Notes: a model not told the origin generated them from the letters alone. Positions 23,487 through 35,125 are shown, numbered from the stretch's first letter. The stretch: DNA of 64,000 nt from Cryptomeria japonica (GCF_030272615.1 NC_081409.1:24572406-24636405), one strand, 5' to 3'. Translations and numbers: made by a program.

Positions 23487-23760
23487 GTGATTTCTTCAAC
23501 TATTAGTGAAATTTGTCTTTATTGTTTCGGTAATTCAAGTCATTTGAAATATAATATAAAAAAGAAAAATTTGTTTACTAATAATAAGGAATGGTTTAAT
23601 GAATGTAAACAATGCAAGAATACTCAATCTTTCAATAGTTACTATTATACATGCAACAAGTTTGGTCATAAGGCAACTAACTGCATATCCAATACAAGAA
23701 GTGGAAATGATCCACAAGACATTACATGTTATAATTGTAACAAATACAAAAAATATTAAT
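23487..23760 (+). pseudogene. retroelement gag-type zinc-knuckle scrap
   Basis: A 90-codon frame has several Cys/His clusters: CLYCFGNSSH, CKQC, then TCNKFGHKATNC and CYNCNKYKKY. The spacing resembles the CCHC knuckles of retroelement Gag, probably Ty1/copia. It is a fossil fragment; no pol sequence of the same element was found next to it. Confidence 0.5.
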
Positions 23761-24260
23761 AAGTATTGTAGAGGAAATAATACCGTCTTTCCTTGCACAG
23801 ATGAAGGTTGATCTAACTCAAATAAAGAATATGGAAAAGATGTAGGTTCAAATATTAGAAGAAAAGAAATATGATGAAGTGAAGGATGGATCTGCAGCTC
23901 AAGATGGTACATATGGCTCTTCTAGGAACTAAATTAAAAGGGGTATCAATTTAGGGGAAGTTATGTTTGTATATTTTTAGAACCCTTGAGAAGAAAAGAT
24001 GTTGAAATCTTCAACATAGTGGCATAACATACTGTGGATATGATGAATTGATAGTATTAAGTCAATTACCTTTATTCCTGAAGAAAATGATCTTCTTGTA
24101 GAGGATTGCATTTAACATGATTCATTGATTGAGCCCATGTAATGTAGCTTTGTGAAGTCATTTATGCCAAGCGACCAATATCGTGGCAAACACATTTGAC
24201 ATCAACCACTATCTCAAAACACTCTCACACTGAAGATATCATCACTGTGGTTGTTTACTG
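23761..24260. other. no gene seen
   Basis: Short spacer between the zinc-knuckle scrap and the SWIM gene remnant; nothing convincing. Confidence 0.4.
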
Positions 24261-26530
24261 TTGATAATGTCTCTATCTTTGTCCGATATGTACAAGACCA
24301 GGATGGGAAAACACCAAAAATGGCAGGACATTATGGTATTGGAAGCTCAAGATGTTGGTGAAGGTTTGAGTCATTTCTCCTCAAGGGATGTTCAGTGGAT
24401 GCCAATTTGTGTCAAAAATGATTCAACGATAGACCTCTATGCAACAATTCTACTCGGTAGATTGGATGCATTCATCAGAGGAGAATCATTCCGTGAAGGT
24501 GTTGAAACCCAATTCCTTCGAAAGCAGCAGAGTGAGCACGATAGTGCTGTGCACAACACTCATACAACATTTAGATGTACATCTGGTTAGTACACACATT
24601 CTTTCCTATTCTTTGTCTACGTTTAATGACATTAAGACTATTGTCAATAATACAAGAGTTGTTTTTGAAGGTATTGGTGTTCATATGGACCAAAAGACAA
24701 TAGGAAAAAGTCATCGAATAAGAAGCGAGCACGGACATATCAAAAAGAAAAAGAGGTTGTACATGCCACTTCATTGTTAAGGTGTATATGGTAGGCTGAG
24801 TGTGGCCATATTGATATTGAAGCAACCATTGCATGTAGAAAAGAATGGTGAAGCTTGTCATGGTGTGGATGATACCAACAATGAGTTGCACTCTCAATTT
24901 GCACCAAACCTTTTGGATGAATGCAAAGCATATATAGAGGGGTTGTTGTTGATGGATGTGACTGTTAATGCTATTATGGAAAGACATCTTGATGATCCCA
25001 TTTTTCATGAAATGTTGAAGAAGAGAGATTCATTCATCACATGCAAGGATGTTATCAACACGACAATGAGGGTCCATTCTATTCGCTCACGAAAGCATGT
25101 GCACGATGCCACTAGTATCTTAGAATGGAAAAAACAATATGAGGCTAATTTGTTTTTTTTCAACAGCCAAAAGGTGTCGACAGACCTTTCATTATGGGGA
25201 TACAAATGTCTTGGATGCTTGACATGATGGTTAGATTTTCACATTACTCAATCATCTCAATGGATTCGACATTTGCAGCAAACAAATATGGGGTAAGTCT
25301 CTTCGAACTTAACCTATTTTCAAGAAGCCCATTTGATTTGTGGATGCTCATGATCTTCCTGTTTGTTGTTTAAAACAATATCAATTGTATTCGTGTCTCG
25401 TATTCGATGAGAAGCAATCAGGGGTGACTATTGCATGGGCTGTGACAGTCGAGGAACAATATCGAGGATATTCAGGTGTTGTTGATGGAGTTGCAGAGAT
25501 GAGCAAAGGAAAAGAGGTCTAATTGGAGGATCAATGCATTTAACACGGATGATGCGAGTACAGAGATTCATGCGTTAGAGTAAGTGCAAGAGTGAAATGT
25601 TTGTCTACATGAAATCAAACATTATGATATGCTGGTCTACATTTTATTTCAAATGAATAGGCTCAATTAAACATTTTGTTCCTAACAAGAGTATTTTTGA
25701 ATGTCATGTCATACTTTGTATTTGGCACATGTGTCGAGCATGGTTGAAGAATGTGGACAAGTATGCAATGAAGGAAAGAGAAATGGACATTTTTCACCAT
25801 CTAGGGGCGATAATGGTGGCAATGCTTGAAAGTGAAGAGAGCACTATGGAGGAGCTACACACTTTCTTTGTTGAATTTAGTGATCAGCCACGTTTTCTAG
25901 ATTACTTCTACAACACATGGCGTCAAGGAGAAGGTTGTATTGGTGAGCTGGAGATTACCTTTGATTTGGCTTTATGACTTGTTACCCATTTTGGTTGTCT
26001 TTTGGCAGTTGACATCCTGCTGCTATTTTGAATTTCTTTTTTTCAAATTTTTTTTGGCTAGCTATGTGAACAAAAAAATTCAGGAATTTTGCTCATGCTA
26101 AGTAGGACACAAATAATTCCATCAAATCATACCATGGAAAATTGAAGTTGCTGCACCTAAGATCTAATAAAAAGACATGCTCAAGGAGGATTCTATACTT
26201 GTGTATAAAGTGGAACCATTCTACTAGCATAAGCGACAATTACAACATTTTGGATTTATCAAAACTATAGGTTAACACATTTACAAACTAGTATGGAGAG
26301 GGCAAAGGTAATTCTTGATGTCAATTGTGTTCCAAATGACACTACTCCTAGTTGGTACTGGGTGAAAAGTCAGTCCTCATGCAACTAGTATGTGGTTAGG
26401 AAATTTGGGGATCATTTCTACATCTGTGAATGTCTGTGGAGTTTGTGAGGAAACATGTGCAAACATGCATTGAAGGTTGTTGCAATGATGAACAATTCAT
26501 TCCATGATTCATGTGTTCCAGGTAAGTGGA
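24261..26530 (+). pseudogene. MULE-derived SWIM zinc-finger protein (At1g60560-like), decayed
   Basis: Plus-strand frames in order match the plant SWIM zinc-finger family derived from Mutator-like transposase. The N-terminal part reads GRLDAFIRGESFREGVETQF (24.46 kb). A GCTCHF motif follows near 24750, then DECKAYIEGLLLMDVTVNAI, HDATSILEWKKQYEANLFFF and ISMDSTFAANKYGVSLF (25.26 kb). Next are WRINAFNTDDASTEIHALE (25.52 kb) and CIWHMCRAWLKNVDKY (25.73 kb) in the DDE core. The SWIM motif is at about 26.43 kb (CEC..., GNMCKH). At least four frame changes and several stops separate the parts, for example within 24750-24850, after 25227 and inside the SWIM motif. It is either a dead MULE or a dead host gene; no terminal inverted repeats were found. 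Confidence 0.75.
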
Positions 26531-26586
26531 TGTTCATGAGTGTTGATATTTGATAACTTAAAAGATGTGTAGTTCACTCTAAGATC

Positions 26587-27150
26587 TTGTTTCATATAGA
26601 TGCTATTTCTATGTCGACTCCAACATTTGCTAATACTAATGAAAACCCAACACCCAAATCTGTCATTGATAGTATTTCAAATGCACATACAAATTTAGAG
26701 GAAGTAGACACTGTAATGTGGAATGAAGCAAGCAGAAAGCTAAACATGTTGTCACAAACAATGCTAGGTTCAGGTGATAAACTAATGGCATTTGTAGGTT
26801 GTTTGGATAGGTTCATGGCTGATCTGCAGAACATCGGTGCCATGTCATTGGATTTTAGTCCCTCTAGCGATCCAGCCAATACAACCACCAAATGTATGTG
26901 GCCTTGGTTCAGTGCAAGTCGGGTTCGTCGTTGCAATCAATGGAAACATAGGAAGAGTACTACGAGTGAGATCTATCATGATGTTCAATAGCCTATCAAC
27001 TTTGAGTTCCCCTTTGAGACTTCTAGGAGGAGAATGGGAAAGAGGCAATTGGACCAAGCACCAGAACCGCATGTCCTTGCCATTGCATCGGTTGTGCCTA
27101 ATACAGGTTGGTACTCTAGTGTCACCTGTAAGTGGTTTCTAAACATGTGA
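26587..27150 (+). pseudogene. C-terminal tail of the SWIM gene or unrelated ORF
   Basis: A 134-codon frame (26587-26991) reads TNLEEVDTVMWNEASRKLNM and LGSGDKLMAFVGCLDRFMAD, followed by FEFPFETSRRRMGKRQLDQA in the next frame section. It begins about 60 bases after the SWIM motif and in the same direction, so it is probably the tail of that protein. The assignment rests on position only. Confidence 0.35.
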
Positions 27151-28362
27151 ATGTTGCATGCGTTTATTTTGTCATCATGTCTTGTAGTCGATGAAAGTGA
27201 TCCACACTTATGTGTAATAGTGCTTGGCACCCCCTCAACACCTGGCCATAGGAGTCATCATCGGCAATTGACTTTTGATGGTCTTTTACGTGGATAGGGA
27301 TCACAGAATGATCTTCACTGATACTAATTTTGGTATTATTTGTTCAAATTAAGCTTTCTGTTTGTAAGTATGTCATATATGTGCTTCATGTTGAGCCATT
27401 CTTCATTCAACCTATTGCGTAATATGGAACAACTTTGTTTATTCTAGTTGTGTTGTAATGTTTACTATTACTATCCCTAGCCATCGTTTATAATGTATCT
27501 TTATATGCAGGTCTATTTTTTTCGCCCTTTTTTAATCCCTCAGTGACTTTCACATACATGTCAGGTGATAGGTGCAAGTTTTATGCAACTTAATTTTCAG
27601 TATTACACTTTTATGTCTTCAATTTATTGAATGATCTAATTAAATAATTAATACTCTTATGGTGTGATTATGTCTTGCATTTTTTTAGTGCTTGACACTC
27701 TTATGTCTTACATTTATTGAATGCTATAGTTATATTACTAACACTCTTATCGTATGTATTTGTAGACTGCTATAGAGGTTGGCAGAGTAGACATGGATGG
27801 GCCCTAGTGCCACGCTTCGATGAGAGTATCGAGGATGTCACTACATTCTTTCCATGGAACCTCCTTATTATGGACTACACCCGCTTTTTCACTGGTTATG
27901 ATAGTCCTCAACCAGCACTAAGGTTTGTCAGGATACATAGTTGATTCCCAACATAGAGGAGGTCCTCTCATTAAAATTGTATAACTGTTCCTGTATGACT
28001 ATGCTCTTTTTATAAAACAGTTCATTGTTATGGTTACATAGTCAATCTTCGTACATCGTTTGTCTCAATTATGTTTACAATTTATATGATTGTGTCAGTT
28101 ATGTTTACAATTTATATGTTTGTCTCTATACACTTTATATGTCTACAAACCAATACACTTTATATGTTAATTTAAATCTAATAAATATAATCCTTTCTCT
28201 AAACAAGTCATATCATTAAGTCTACTCTAAAAGGAATAGCATTGATTTCTGTAATAATGCAATTTTGATATGAAATGAAATTAAGATGTGAGATATGGAA
28301 TGCAGATGTGTAAATTGTGAAGACTTGGTTTGAAGACAATTTTCTCTCCTTCATGATGATTA
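27151..28362. other. mostly non-coding; short protein-like frame at 27717-27944
   Basis: One frame (27717-27944) reads YRGWQSRHGWALVPRFDESI and DVTTFFPWNLLIMDYTRFFT, which looks protein-like but is unassigned. It could be a last exon of the upstream gene. Repeated TTATGTTTACAATTTATATG occurs twice near 28065-28120. Nothing else is seen. Confidence 0.35.
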
Positions 28363-29594
28363 GTGATTAGTGAAATCTTCTTCATCAAATAGGTACTAAA
28401 TGACAATATTAATACCATCACCGAGACCTCAATGCCTAATAAATCTAATAATCCTTAAATTGACTTAGAAATTCACTCAAGATGTTAAAGTCATGAAAAC
28501 ATAGCACGAATCCATAATTGCTAGTTCGAAGAAAGAATTGGAAGACCTTAAGGGAAGTCTCGGGAATTTGGTTGAGATTAGTAAAAAAACAATGAATAAC
28601 AATGCTAAAGGCCTTAAAAAACTGAATGAGAAAATGACAATCCATAAAACTCAACTAATCAATAGTATTCTGATATCTACTACTAAATCTAAAAGGAAAA
28701 ACCTGGTTACTAATCCACAGGGATTGGAGGTGCTACTTTCTAAAGGCCCATCTACTAGGACAAGGAGCAAGAATCAAGAGAAAAGTATCACGAAGAGCAT
28801 CATGGAGGAGCTGGAAGACATCAATAACAACTTTATTGAGAAATTTTTTGAGCTATTAAGAACTCTTGTTTAGCTTTATGCTGGATTTCCCAAGGTTTTA
28901 GTGTTGTTTTTTAGTTGAGCTCCATGGGATTTTGCTCCTGTTTCTTTTACTGTTTAGTTGTTGGTTCTGGTCTTTCGCTGCTGTTTTGCCTTTTCTGTAC
29001 TTGAATTTGGGTTCTTGAAATTAAAAAAAGACGTTCAGTAGCTCAAATAAAGCAAAATTAAAATAAAGACGTAGGAAAAGGAAAACAGCAAGGGACTTGT
29101 TTATTATATTCTTTGCTTCTTGATGAGGAGATTCCCTACACATGAAATACGAGTGTGTTACATCGTAATTTTTTATACCACGGTCATGAATAATTTGAAG
29201 GATTCCAGCTGGATTGCCCAACAGGGAATTGGTCGTTTTTGTCTGCTTCGTGCAAGAGGATCGATGGAACCTTGATTTGACAAAGATTTCATAAAATTTA
29301 TGCATGGACGGTGAAGACAAGCGAATCTGGCTATTAATTATTGAAATAAAATATAATTGGTTAGCTTTTCAATTCCTTTGACTTAAGAATATGCCGCTCA
29401 AATTGATTTAACTTCAAAAATAATAGAAAGGATACCTAATTTTGTTTGATGCAGAATATAAAAATTTTGATCACAGAAGTTGGATGCTATGTTGATGTAA
29501 GTCCGAAGATAAAATATACGATGGCTATGCAGTCCATCGAGACATTCCAACCATTATTGTTTTTTTAGTGGAATTTGTTTCCAACTTATCTTGG
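28363..29594 (+). repeat. segmental duplication, copy 1
   Basis: This ~1.2-kb block matches 54900-56200 in the same orientation with high identity (roughly 9 differences in 200 bases at 29.1-29.3 kb, counted by eye). It contains the C-terminal end of an ORF-family copy (to 28873), its 3' untranslated sequence, and DNA upstream of the NLR gene. Copy 2 has an extra ~130 bases near 55565-55690 that copy 1 lacks. Confidence 0.88.
28500..28873 (+). pseudogene. tail of ORF-family remnant (duplicate of remnant C tail)
   Basis: A coiled-coil C-terminus reading KELEDLKGSLGNLVEISKKT and LNEKMTIHKTQLINSI and ending in ELLRTLV is nearly the same as the end of remnant C at 55.0-55.4 kb. It is only the tail; the front part of the family is absent here because the duplication starts at about 28363. 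Treated as a fossil. Confidence 0.7.
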
Positions 29595-30224
29595 TACCAA
29601 GACAACATGTACATTGTGCACATAGAAGAGGTGATGTTGTTTGCCCGAACGTCTAAATTAACAAGACTAGTGATGTTGTTTGCCCGAACGTCTAAATTAA
29701 AAATTACTCCTAAAGTCCATACAAAGAATAAAGCATAAGATAAAAGCATATAAATATATAAATTAACAAGACTAGTAGATGACTAGAGCACTAGTAGAAA
29801 AGGGAAGAGGATGATCTGGACCTTTGCCTCAAATATCAATATAAGCGGGTTCTAGGATGTTCACAATAGGGTGTAAATACTTTAAGTTTCCCCCTCATTC
29901 GATGTATAAATTAGTTGGACATCTTTCTTGTATAAATGCACATTGTACCGATCCTACTTAAACATTATACCATTCAATAATTATTTTATCCACAAAGAAG
30001 TGAATAATTATTATACTTAGATTGAAGAATATTTACCTTTCATAACAATCGACCAAGATTTCTGATTATAATATTGTGATGAAAAATTGTCGTTACTTTC
30101 ACTATATGCTTCGAGAGTCCGTAATATATAGAAGCACTTCGCGAAAAATGTGCATGAAATTGTTTCGCATATGTGATGCAGGCCATCAGCTAGGTTTTTC
30201 TATTGAATTTTTCTGTTAGTAGCC
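29595..30224 (+). promoter_or_regulatory. presumed upstream region of the NLR gene
   Basis: No coding sequence. A TATA-like AATATATAG lies about 100 bases before the ATG (near 30123). This is a position-based call; no transcript evidence is available. Confidence 0.35.
29628..29705. repeat. two-copy ~40-bp tandem repeat
   Basis: GTGATGTTGTTTGCCCGAAC followed by GTCTAAATTAA occurs twice in tandem; the TTAACAAGACTAGT that joins the copies recurs at about 29760. It lies 0.5 kb upstream of the NLR start. Confidence 0.8.
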
Positions 30225-33200
30225 ATGAGTTGTTGCTGGCCGAAAAGAAAGCCTGGTGGTTCCCATGACACTGGGAAAAAGCTATCAGCAGATTCTCCTG
30301 TTGAAGCTGATCCAAAGCCATCAACAGATTCTCCTGTTGTTGATCTACAGCAAAAGTTGGAAGAGGTTTTGAGAAGCTTCCGAGACCTAGTGGACACTAC
30401 AAACCAGACGGATGCCTTCATTCATGCCATTGAAGAACACCTCAAAGGAGCGACCGCTCAAAAGGTTGGCCCGCAAACTTCATTTGTTCTTGTTTCAGAG
30501 AAAATTAAAGATTTAGAGGTCTCTATTGTTTTAAGTTTAATTATTTTTTGTCTTGGCAGAATGCCTCGGATACTTCAACCGCAAGTTCTTCTAATACAGA
30601 CAAGTTGTCAAACTGGGATTCCTTTATTCAGAGCGGGTCCAAATTTCTAAAATTTGTCAGCGATCATGAAGAAAAATCTGACATTAATGTTAAGGTTAGT
30701 TCTGTACATATGAACAATGGGTTATTCTTTCCTAACTTTTGAGTAACACTCATCATCTATTTGCCGTTGGTTTACAGGGTGACTTTTTTCAGTCGGGAGG
30801 AGGAACAAAAATTGTAGGAGATGTGCTTCAGGAAATTGGGCACCTGCATTGGGCAGTTGCAGCGCTTTCTGTCCTGGGATATCTAGTATCAAAATGTCAT
30901 CAAGTGTCCCAGAACCGCGCTGAATATGTAGACCTCTTGAAAGACATGTGTAATCTTGTACATCATATCAAGAGGTTAAACATTTGTATTGAGGAAAAAG
31001 AAATAAAAGAGAAATTGAAAAAGGCCATGGAATATGTTATTAAAGGATCAATATTTTGTGTTTCCCGATTAAATTCGGGAAATGTTTCTAGGTCGGTACC
31101 CTGCTCTCTGCACGATTTATGGCTTAGTTTTATTTTGTTAGTATTATATTTCTCTTGATCAAATGCAAAGTCCGGCTTACAGTTAGAGATTTTATGTTGC
31201 AGCTTCTTAAAATCATCAATAAACGCCAGCGTTGTGAGCGAGATTCACTCCAAAATAAGTTACCTTCATCAGGATCTGCAGACGACTGCTTTAACAGAAA
31301 TTGTGGCGAATCAGTCAGTTGCTCTTCCTCTACCAGATCCACGCTTTCCAAAGGACACAGGTGATTACAGTCAAGTAATTCCTTTTCATAAGACGTTAAA
31401 TAATTCAGTTTATGATCTGCTTGGCTGCAAATCGATTACATTTCGTAGAAACAACGTTTTCAAATGTTTTACCATACCTTTTTGGCGTTGCTGAAAAGTT
31501 ATTGCGATCGTGCTATGAAGCTTTAATTTGATTTTCAACTTTTACAGACACGTTAAATCGGACGCTTTCATAGGCAAAACTTCTTTTGCCATGTGAAGGA
31601 AATCTACTCAATGATTTTAATCTTGGTTTTGGAATTAAAAGTAATTAATTATTGTCACCCTTATTTTTCTAAGGGAATGGATTTTAACTCATACAGATCC
31701 TTTCTAGGCCTTTTAATTTCCAAAGTACCAAAGAAATATGAAGTTTTACTTCTTTGTTATATTAATCAAATTATATACATGATTATAGTTTAATTTTTTA
31801 CTATTATTTTTTAAATTAATTAAAAAAATTTACAAAGACACATTAGAAATGTTGTTTTCAAAAGAAAATGGTAGCAATTATGTAAACATTATGTTGCACC
31901 CAATCAAATTTTTAACGAATGAGTTAGATCATTAACTATTAACAGTAACAGCATGTAACCCAAATTTGTTTTGTAATTTTGAATTAATAATTACTAGTTC
32001 TTGAAATCTAAATGCTGTCCACAATGTTTTTACTCACTCTCCTTATAACACAGTTATTTCACGTTTATTTATTATGACATTTTTTGTGTTATTCTGAACA
32101 GTTGGAATCAATGAACAATTAGAAGCAGTATCTAAGTTGCTCATCATGGAAGAAATTGAAGATTGCTCATCTAGGGCCGTTGTTATTTGGGGGTTTGGTG
32201 GCATTGGAAAAACAACTCTTGCACAAGCTGTTGTCTCCACAGTAGATAGAAAGCGTTACAAGTACGCCAGAATTTTATTGGACGAGGATTCCAAAAATAA
32301 TAACTATGAAGAAATGCAAGAGAATATTTTGAAAGATGCCTTTCCAACCTATAGGGGTGGACGGGAAATTAAACTCAGAGATGATTCAGATGGTAGGGAC
32401 AAGTTAACAGAGGCATTTCAAAGTGCAGCAAATGAGCCTGTGTTTCTGTTTATCGATAATGTTCTGCTTGCACAAGATTTGAGCAAAATTCTGCCCGAAG
32501 ATTTGGAAGGCCTTCCCAAGCGTAGCAGAATACTTATTACAGCTAGAAACAAGGGCGTCACAGATGTCCTTGTGGAACGTGGCCTTGAGCGCAAGGACTA
32601 TCCTGTCAAAACTCTTGCTGACAATCATGCAGCGGAAATTTTGTGCAAGGACCCTGAAATTCGTGATCGTATGAAGGATGATCTAGACAAGATTGTCAAA
32701 GTCTGCCTAGGGATTCCGTTGGTTCTGAAAATTGTTGGTGCTCATCTGCGCAAGCAGGAATACAAAGCAGAGCGTTGTACACTGATACTAGAAGCTTTCA
32801 AGAAAGGAGAGAAGATCAAAGAAGATGAGCTCAGCAACCATTTGTTTCATTTTGTGTACGACAAGTTGGAGGAGTCCACACAAGAAGCATTTTTAGATAT
32901 CTGCTGCTTCTTTCATAACAGTCGGGCTGCTTCTACTGCAGAGCATATTGTGGGGGCTGATCGACTCATGTTTCTTCAAGAGGCAGCATTTTTAGATATC
33001 GACACGAAGGACGATGCGTTATCAGTTCATGATATTATCCGATCAATAGGGCGGAGTTTGTCAAATTCCAGCAGAATTTTTGATCTTAACTCTTGGCGTG
33101 AAGCTGAAAAAGATGAGGTATATTTCTTCTCTAACTATATTTGGATGGATTAAGCCTCTATATACTTTCATTGTTAAGTTAGACTTGCTGACACGACACT

Positions 33201-35125
33201 CTTGTAGGCCAAACTCAAAGGAATCAAAGGACTTGTGCTCCCAGCTAATGATTGCAAACTAGAGAAAAGGCATCTTAATTTGATGAAGAACACATTAAGA
33301 ATTCTGGAATGGAAAGGCAGAATAGATGTTGACGAGTCAGAGGCAGTGGCATTACCAGAGTTAACATATATGTATGTACTTGGTGATATTTCCTGGGTGA
33401 ATGTAGAAACACTTGATAAATTGGCTGTGTTGAAGTTGGAGAAGCTTCCCACTAAGCTCACAGGTCCTCTCAAGGCAAGTCCTCAGTTCCGATACCACAC
33501 ATACCTTTCACTTATTTTTTCACGTTACTGTTATGGTTTTTAACTTTTTACTATAGTTTTTTTTCAAGTTGTAATGTTTTTCATGTCTAATTAAAGTTAT
33601 GACAAAGAAATAGTAACTGTTCTTGCAGTTACCAAAACGTTTAAAGAAAATAACAGTCACGAAACAGCCAGATGAAATGGGGAACTTATTAAAGACAGTG
33701 CTAAGTTCCTCCTTGCACATGTTAATTCTATTATTTTCAGAAGCAAGCAACTCCTCTAGCCAAAGTGAAGATTACGGTGAAAATGCAGATAACAGTGAAG
33801 TGGAAAGTAACAGCAAAATGGTATTTAATAGCTTCCTTCAAGGGTTAAACGAGTTGCACATCCTGAAAGTGGACAATTGCGAGTCTTTGTACGAGCTTCC
33901 TGAGCAAGTGTGTCGATTACAGAAGCTGACAGAACTCATATTGGTCGATTGTACTAACATGAAGAGTATTCCAGATTTGATTCGGCAAATGACAACTCTA
34001 ACGTATTAGAGCTTGGACGGGTGCTCAAGTTTGCAAGAATTGCCTCCTATGATTGGTCAACTTACAGCCCTAACACAATTGATCTTGTCCAATTGTGAAA
34101 GATTGAAAGAATTGCCCTCTACCTTTGGTCAACTTACAGTCCTAACAGTGTTAGACTTGTCTTATTGTAAAGGATTGCAAGAATTGCCTTTTAGCTTTGG
34201 CCAACTTCAAGCTCTAACAGATTTGAACTTATTCGATTGTGAAAGATTGAAAGAGTTGCCTTCTACCTTTGGTCAACTTACAGCCCTAACAGAATTGAAC
34301 TTGTCTAATTGTGAAAGATTGAAAGAATTGCCCTCTACCTTTGGTCAACTTACAGCCCTTACATGGTTAGACTTGTCTCATTGTAAAGGATTACGAGAAT
34401 TGCCTTTTAGCTTTGGCCAACTTAAAGCTCTAACAGAGTTGAACTTGTCCTATTGTGAAAGATTGAAAGAGTTGCCTTCCACCTTTGGCCAACTTAAAGC
34501 TCTAAAACAGTTGGACTTGTTTAATTGTAAAGATTTAGAAAATTTAGCTTCTACCTTTGGCCAACTTATAGCTCTAACAGAGTTGGACTTATCCAAGTGT
34601 AAAATATTGCAAGAGTTGCCTTCTACTTTTTGCCAACTTATAGCTCTAACAGAATTGAACTTGTCCAATTGTAAGATATTGAAAGAATTACCTTTTACTT
34701 TTGGTCAACTTACAGCTCTAACACAGTTGAACTTATCCCATTGCGAAAGATTAAAAGAATTACCTTTCACCTTTGGACAGCTTAAAAATTTACAGAGCTT
34801 ATATATAAATTTTTGCAAAAGACTTGAGAAATTACCTTCCACCTTTGGTCAACTTGGAGCTCTGCAGAATCTACATATGATGTCTTGTAAAAGGCTCGAG
34901 GAATTACTTGCTAGTTTTGAAAAACTCAGATCTCTTAAATATATAGATCTAAAATCTTGCGATAATTTAGAGTCAGACATTTGTCTGATTAATGGAGACA
35001 TAACAATTGTAAGGAAAAGTGAGCATCTTTGTGTTGACTGTCAGGAGGGCAAAAGATTAAAAATTGTCAAAAGCTACTGGGATAGTCTAATATTCTCGGA
35101 AGAGGAGATACTCTCGGAAGAGTAG
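30225..35125 (+). CDS. NLR immune receptor: HeLo/MLKL-like N-terminus, TNL-type NB-ARC, LRR; one in-frame stop
   Basis: Predicted exons are 30225-30464, 30560-30694, 30778-31091, 31203-31360, 32102-33117, 33208-33474 and 33629-35125; all junction phases agree. The product would be an intracellular pathogen sensor. Exon 1 starts MSCCWPKRKP and has no TIR. Exons 3-4 (residues ~126-282) give a helical region (HWAVAALSVLGYLVSKCHQV, KKAMEYVIKGSIFC) that resembles the MLKL/HeLo four-helix bundle. The NB-ARC has the P-loop GFGGIGKTT (residues ~313-321), VFLFIDNV, SRILITAR, GIPLVLKIV, FLDICCFF and VHDIIR; FLDI.CFF and the Asp ending of VFLFIDNV are TIR-NLR-like. LRRs follow. A TAG at 34007-34009 interrupts an LRR where leucine is expected, giving an 836-residue product; past it the frame stays open for 371 codons. 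It may be a truncated allele, a pseudogene or a sequence error. Confidence 0.85.
33475..33628 (+). other. GC-AG intron of the NLR gene
   Basis: Exon 6 ends AAG followed by GCAAGT, the usual consensus of the rare GC-AG class, and the acceptor is TTCTTGCAG. Both sides are phase 0. The nearby GT at 33464 would put the next exon out of frame, so the GC donor is preferred. Confidence 0.6.
34010..34970 (+). repeat. 72-bp tandem repeat encoding the LRRs
   Basis: Thirteen or so consecutive 72-bp units encode 24-residue repeats of the form LTALTELNLSNCERLKELPS plus TFGQ. The central ten units differ by only a few bases each, far less than in typical NLRs, suggesting recent unit duplication or conversion. 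Outer units (before 34010 and after 34780) are more diverged. Confidence 0.85.

Noticed and set aside
24571-25008. Minus-strand frame of 145 codons
   Set aside because: It is opposite the SWIM gene remnant and has no recognisable motif.
30465-30518. Alternative end of NLR exon 1 at GAG/GTCTCT (about 30518)
   Set aside because: It would leave an intron of about 40 bases, too short for plant splicing; the donor at 30465 gives 95 bases and the same phase.
32404-32628. Minus-strand frame inside the NB-ARC exon (and its counterpart at 58418-58684)
   Set aside because: It is a shadow of a well-supported exon on the other strand; its presence in both copies follows from the duplication.
34450-34668. 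Minus-strand frame within the LRR exon
   Set aside because: It is the complement of the 72-bp repeat and repeats with the same period.
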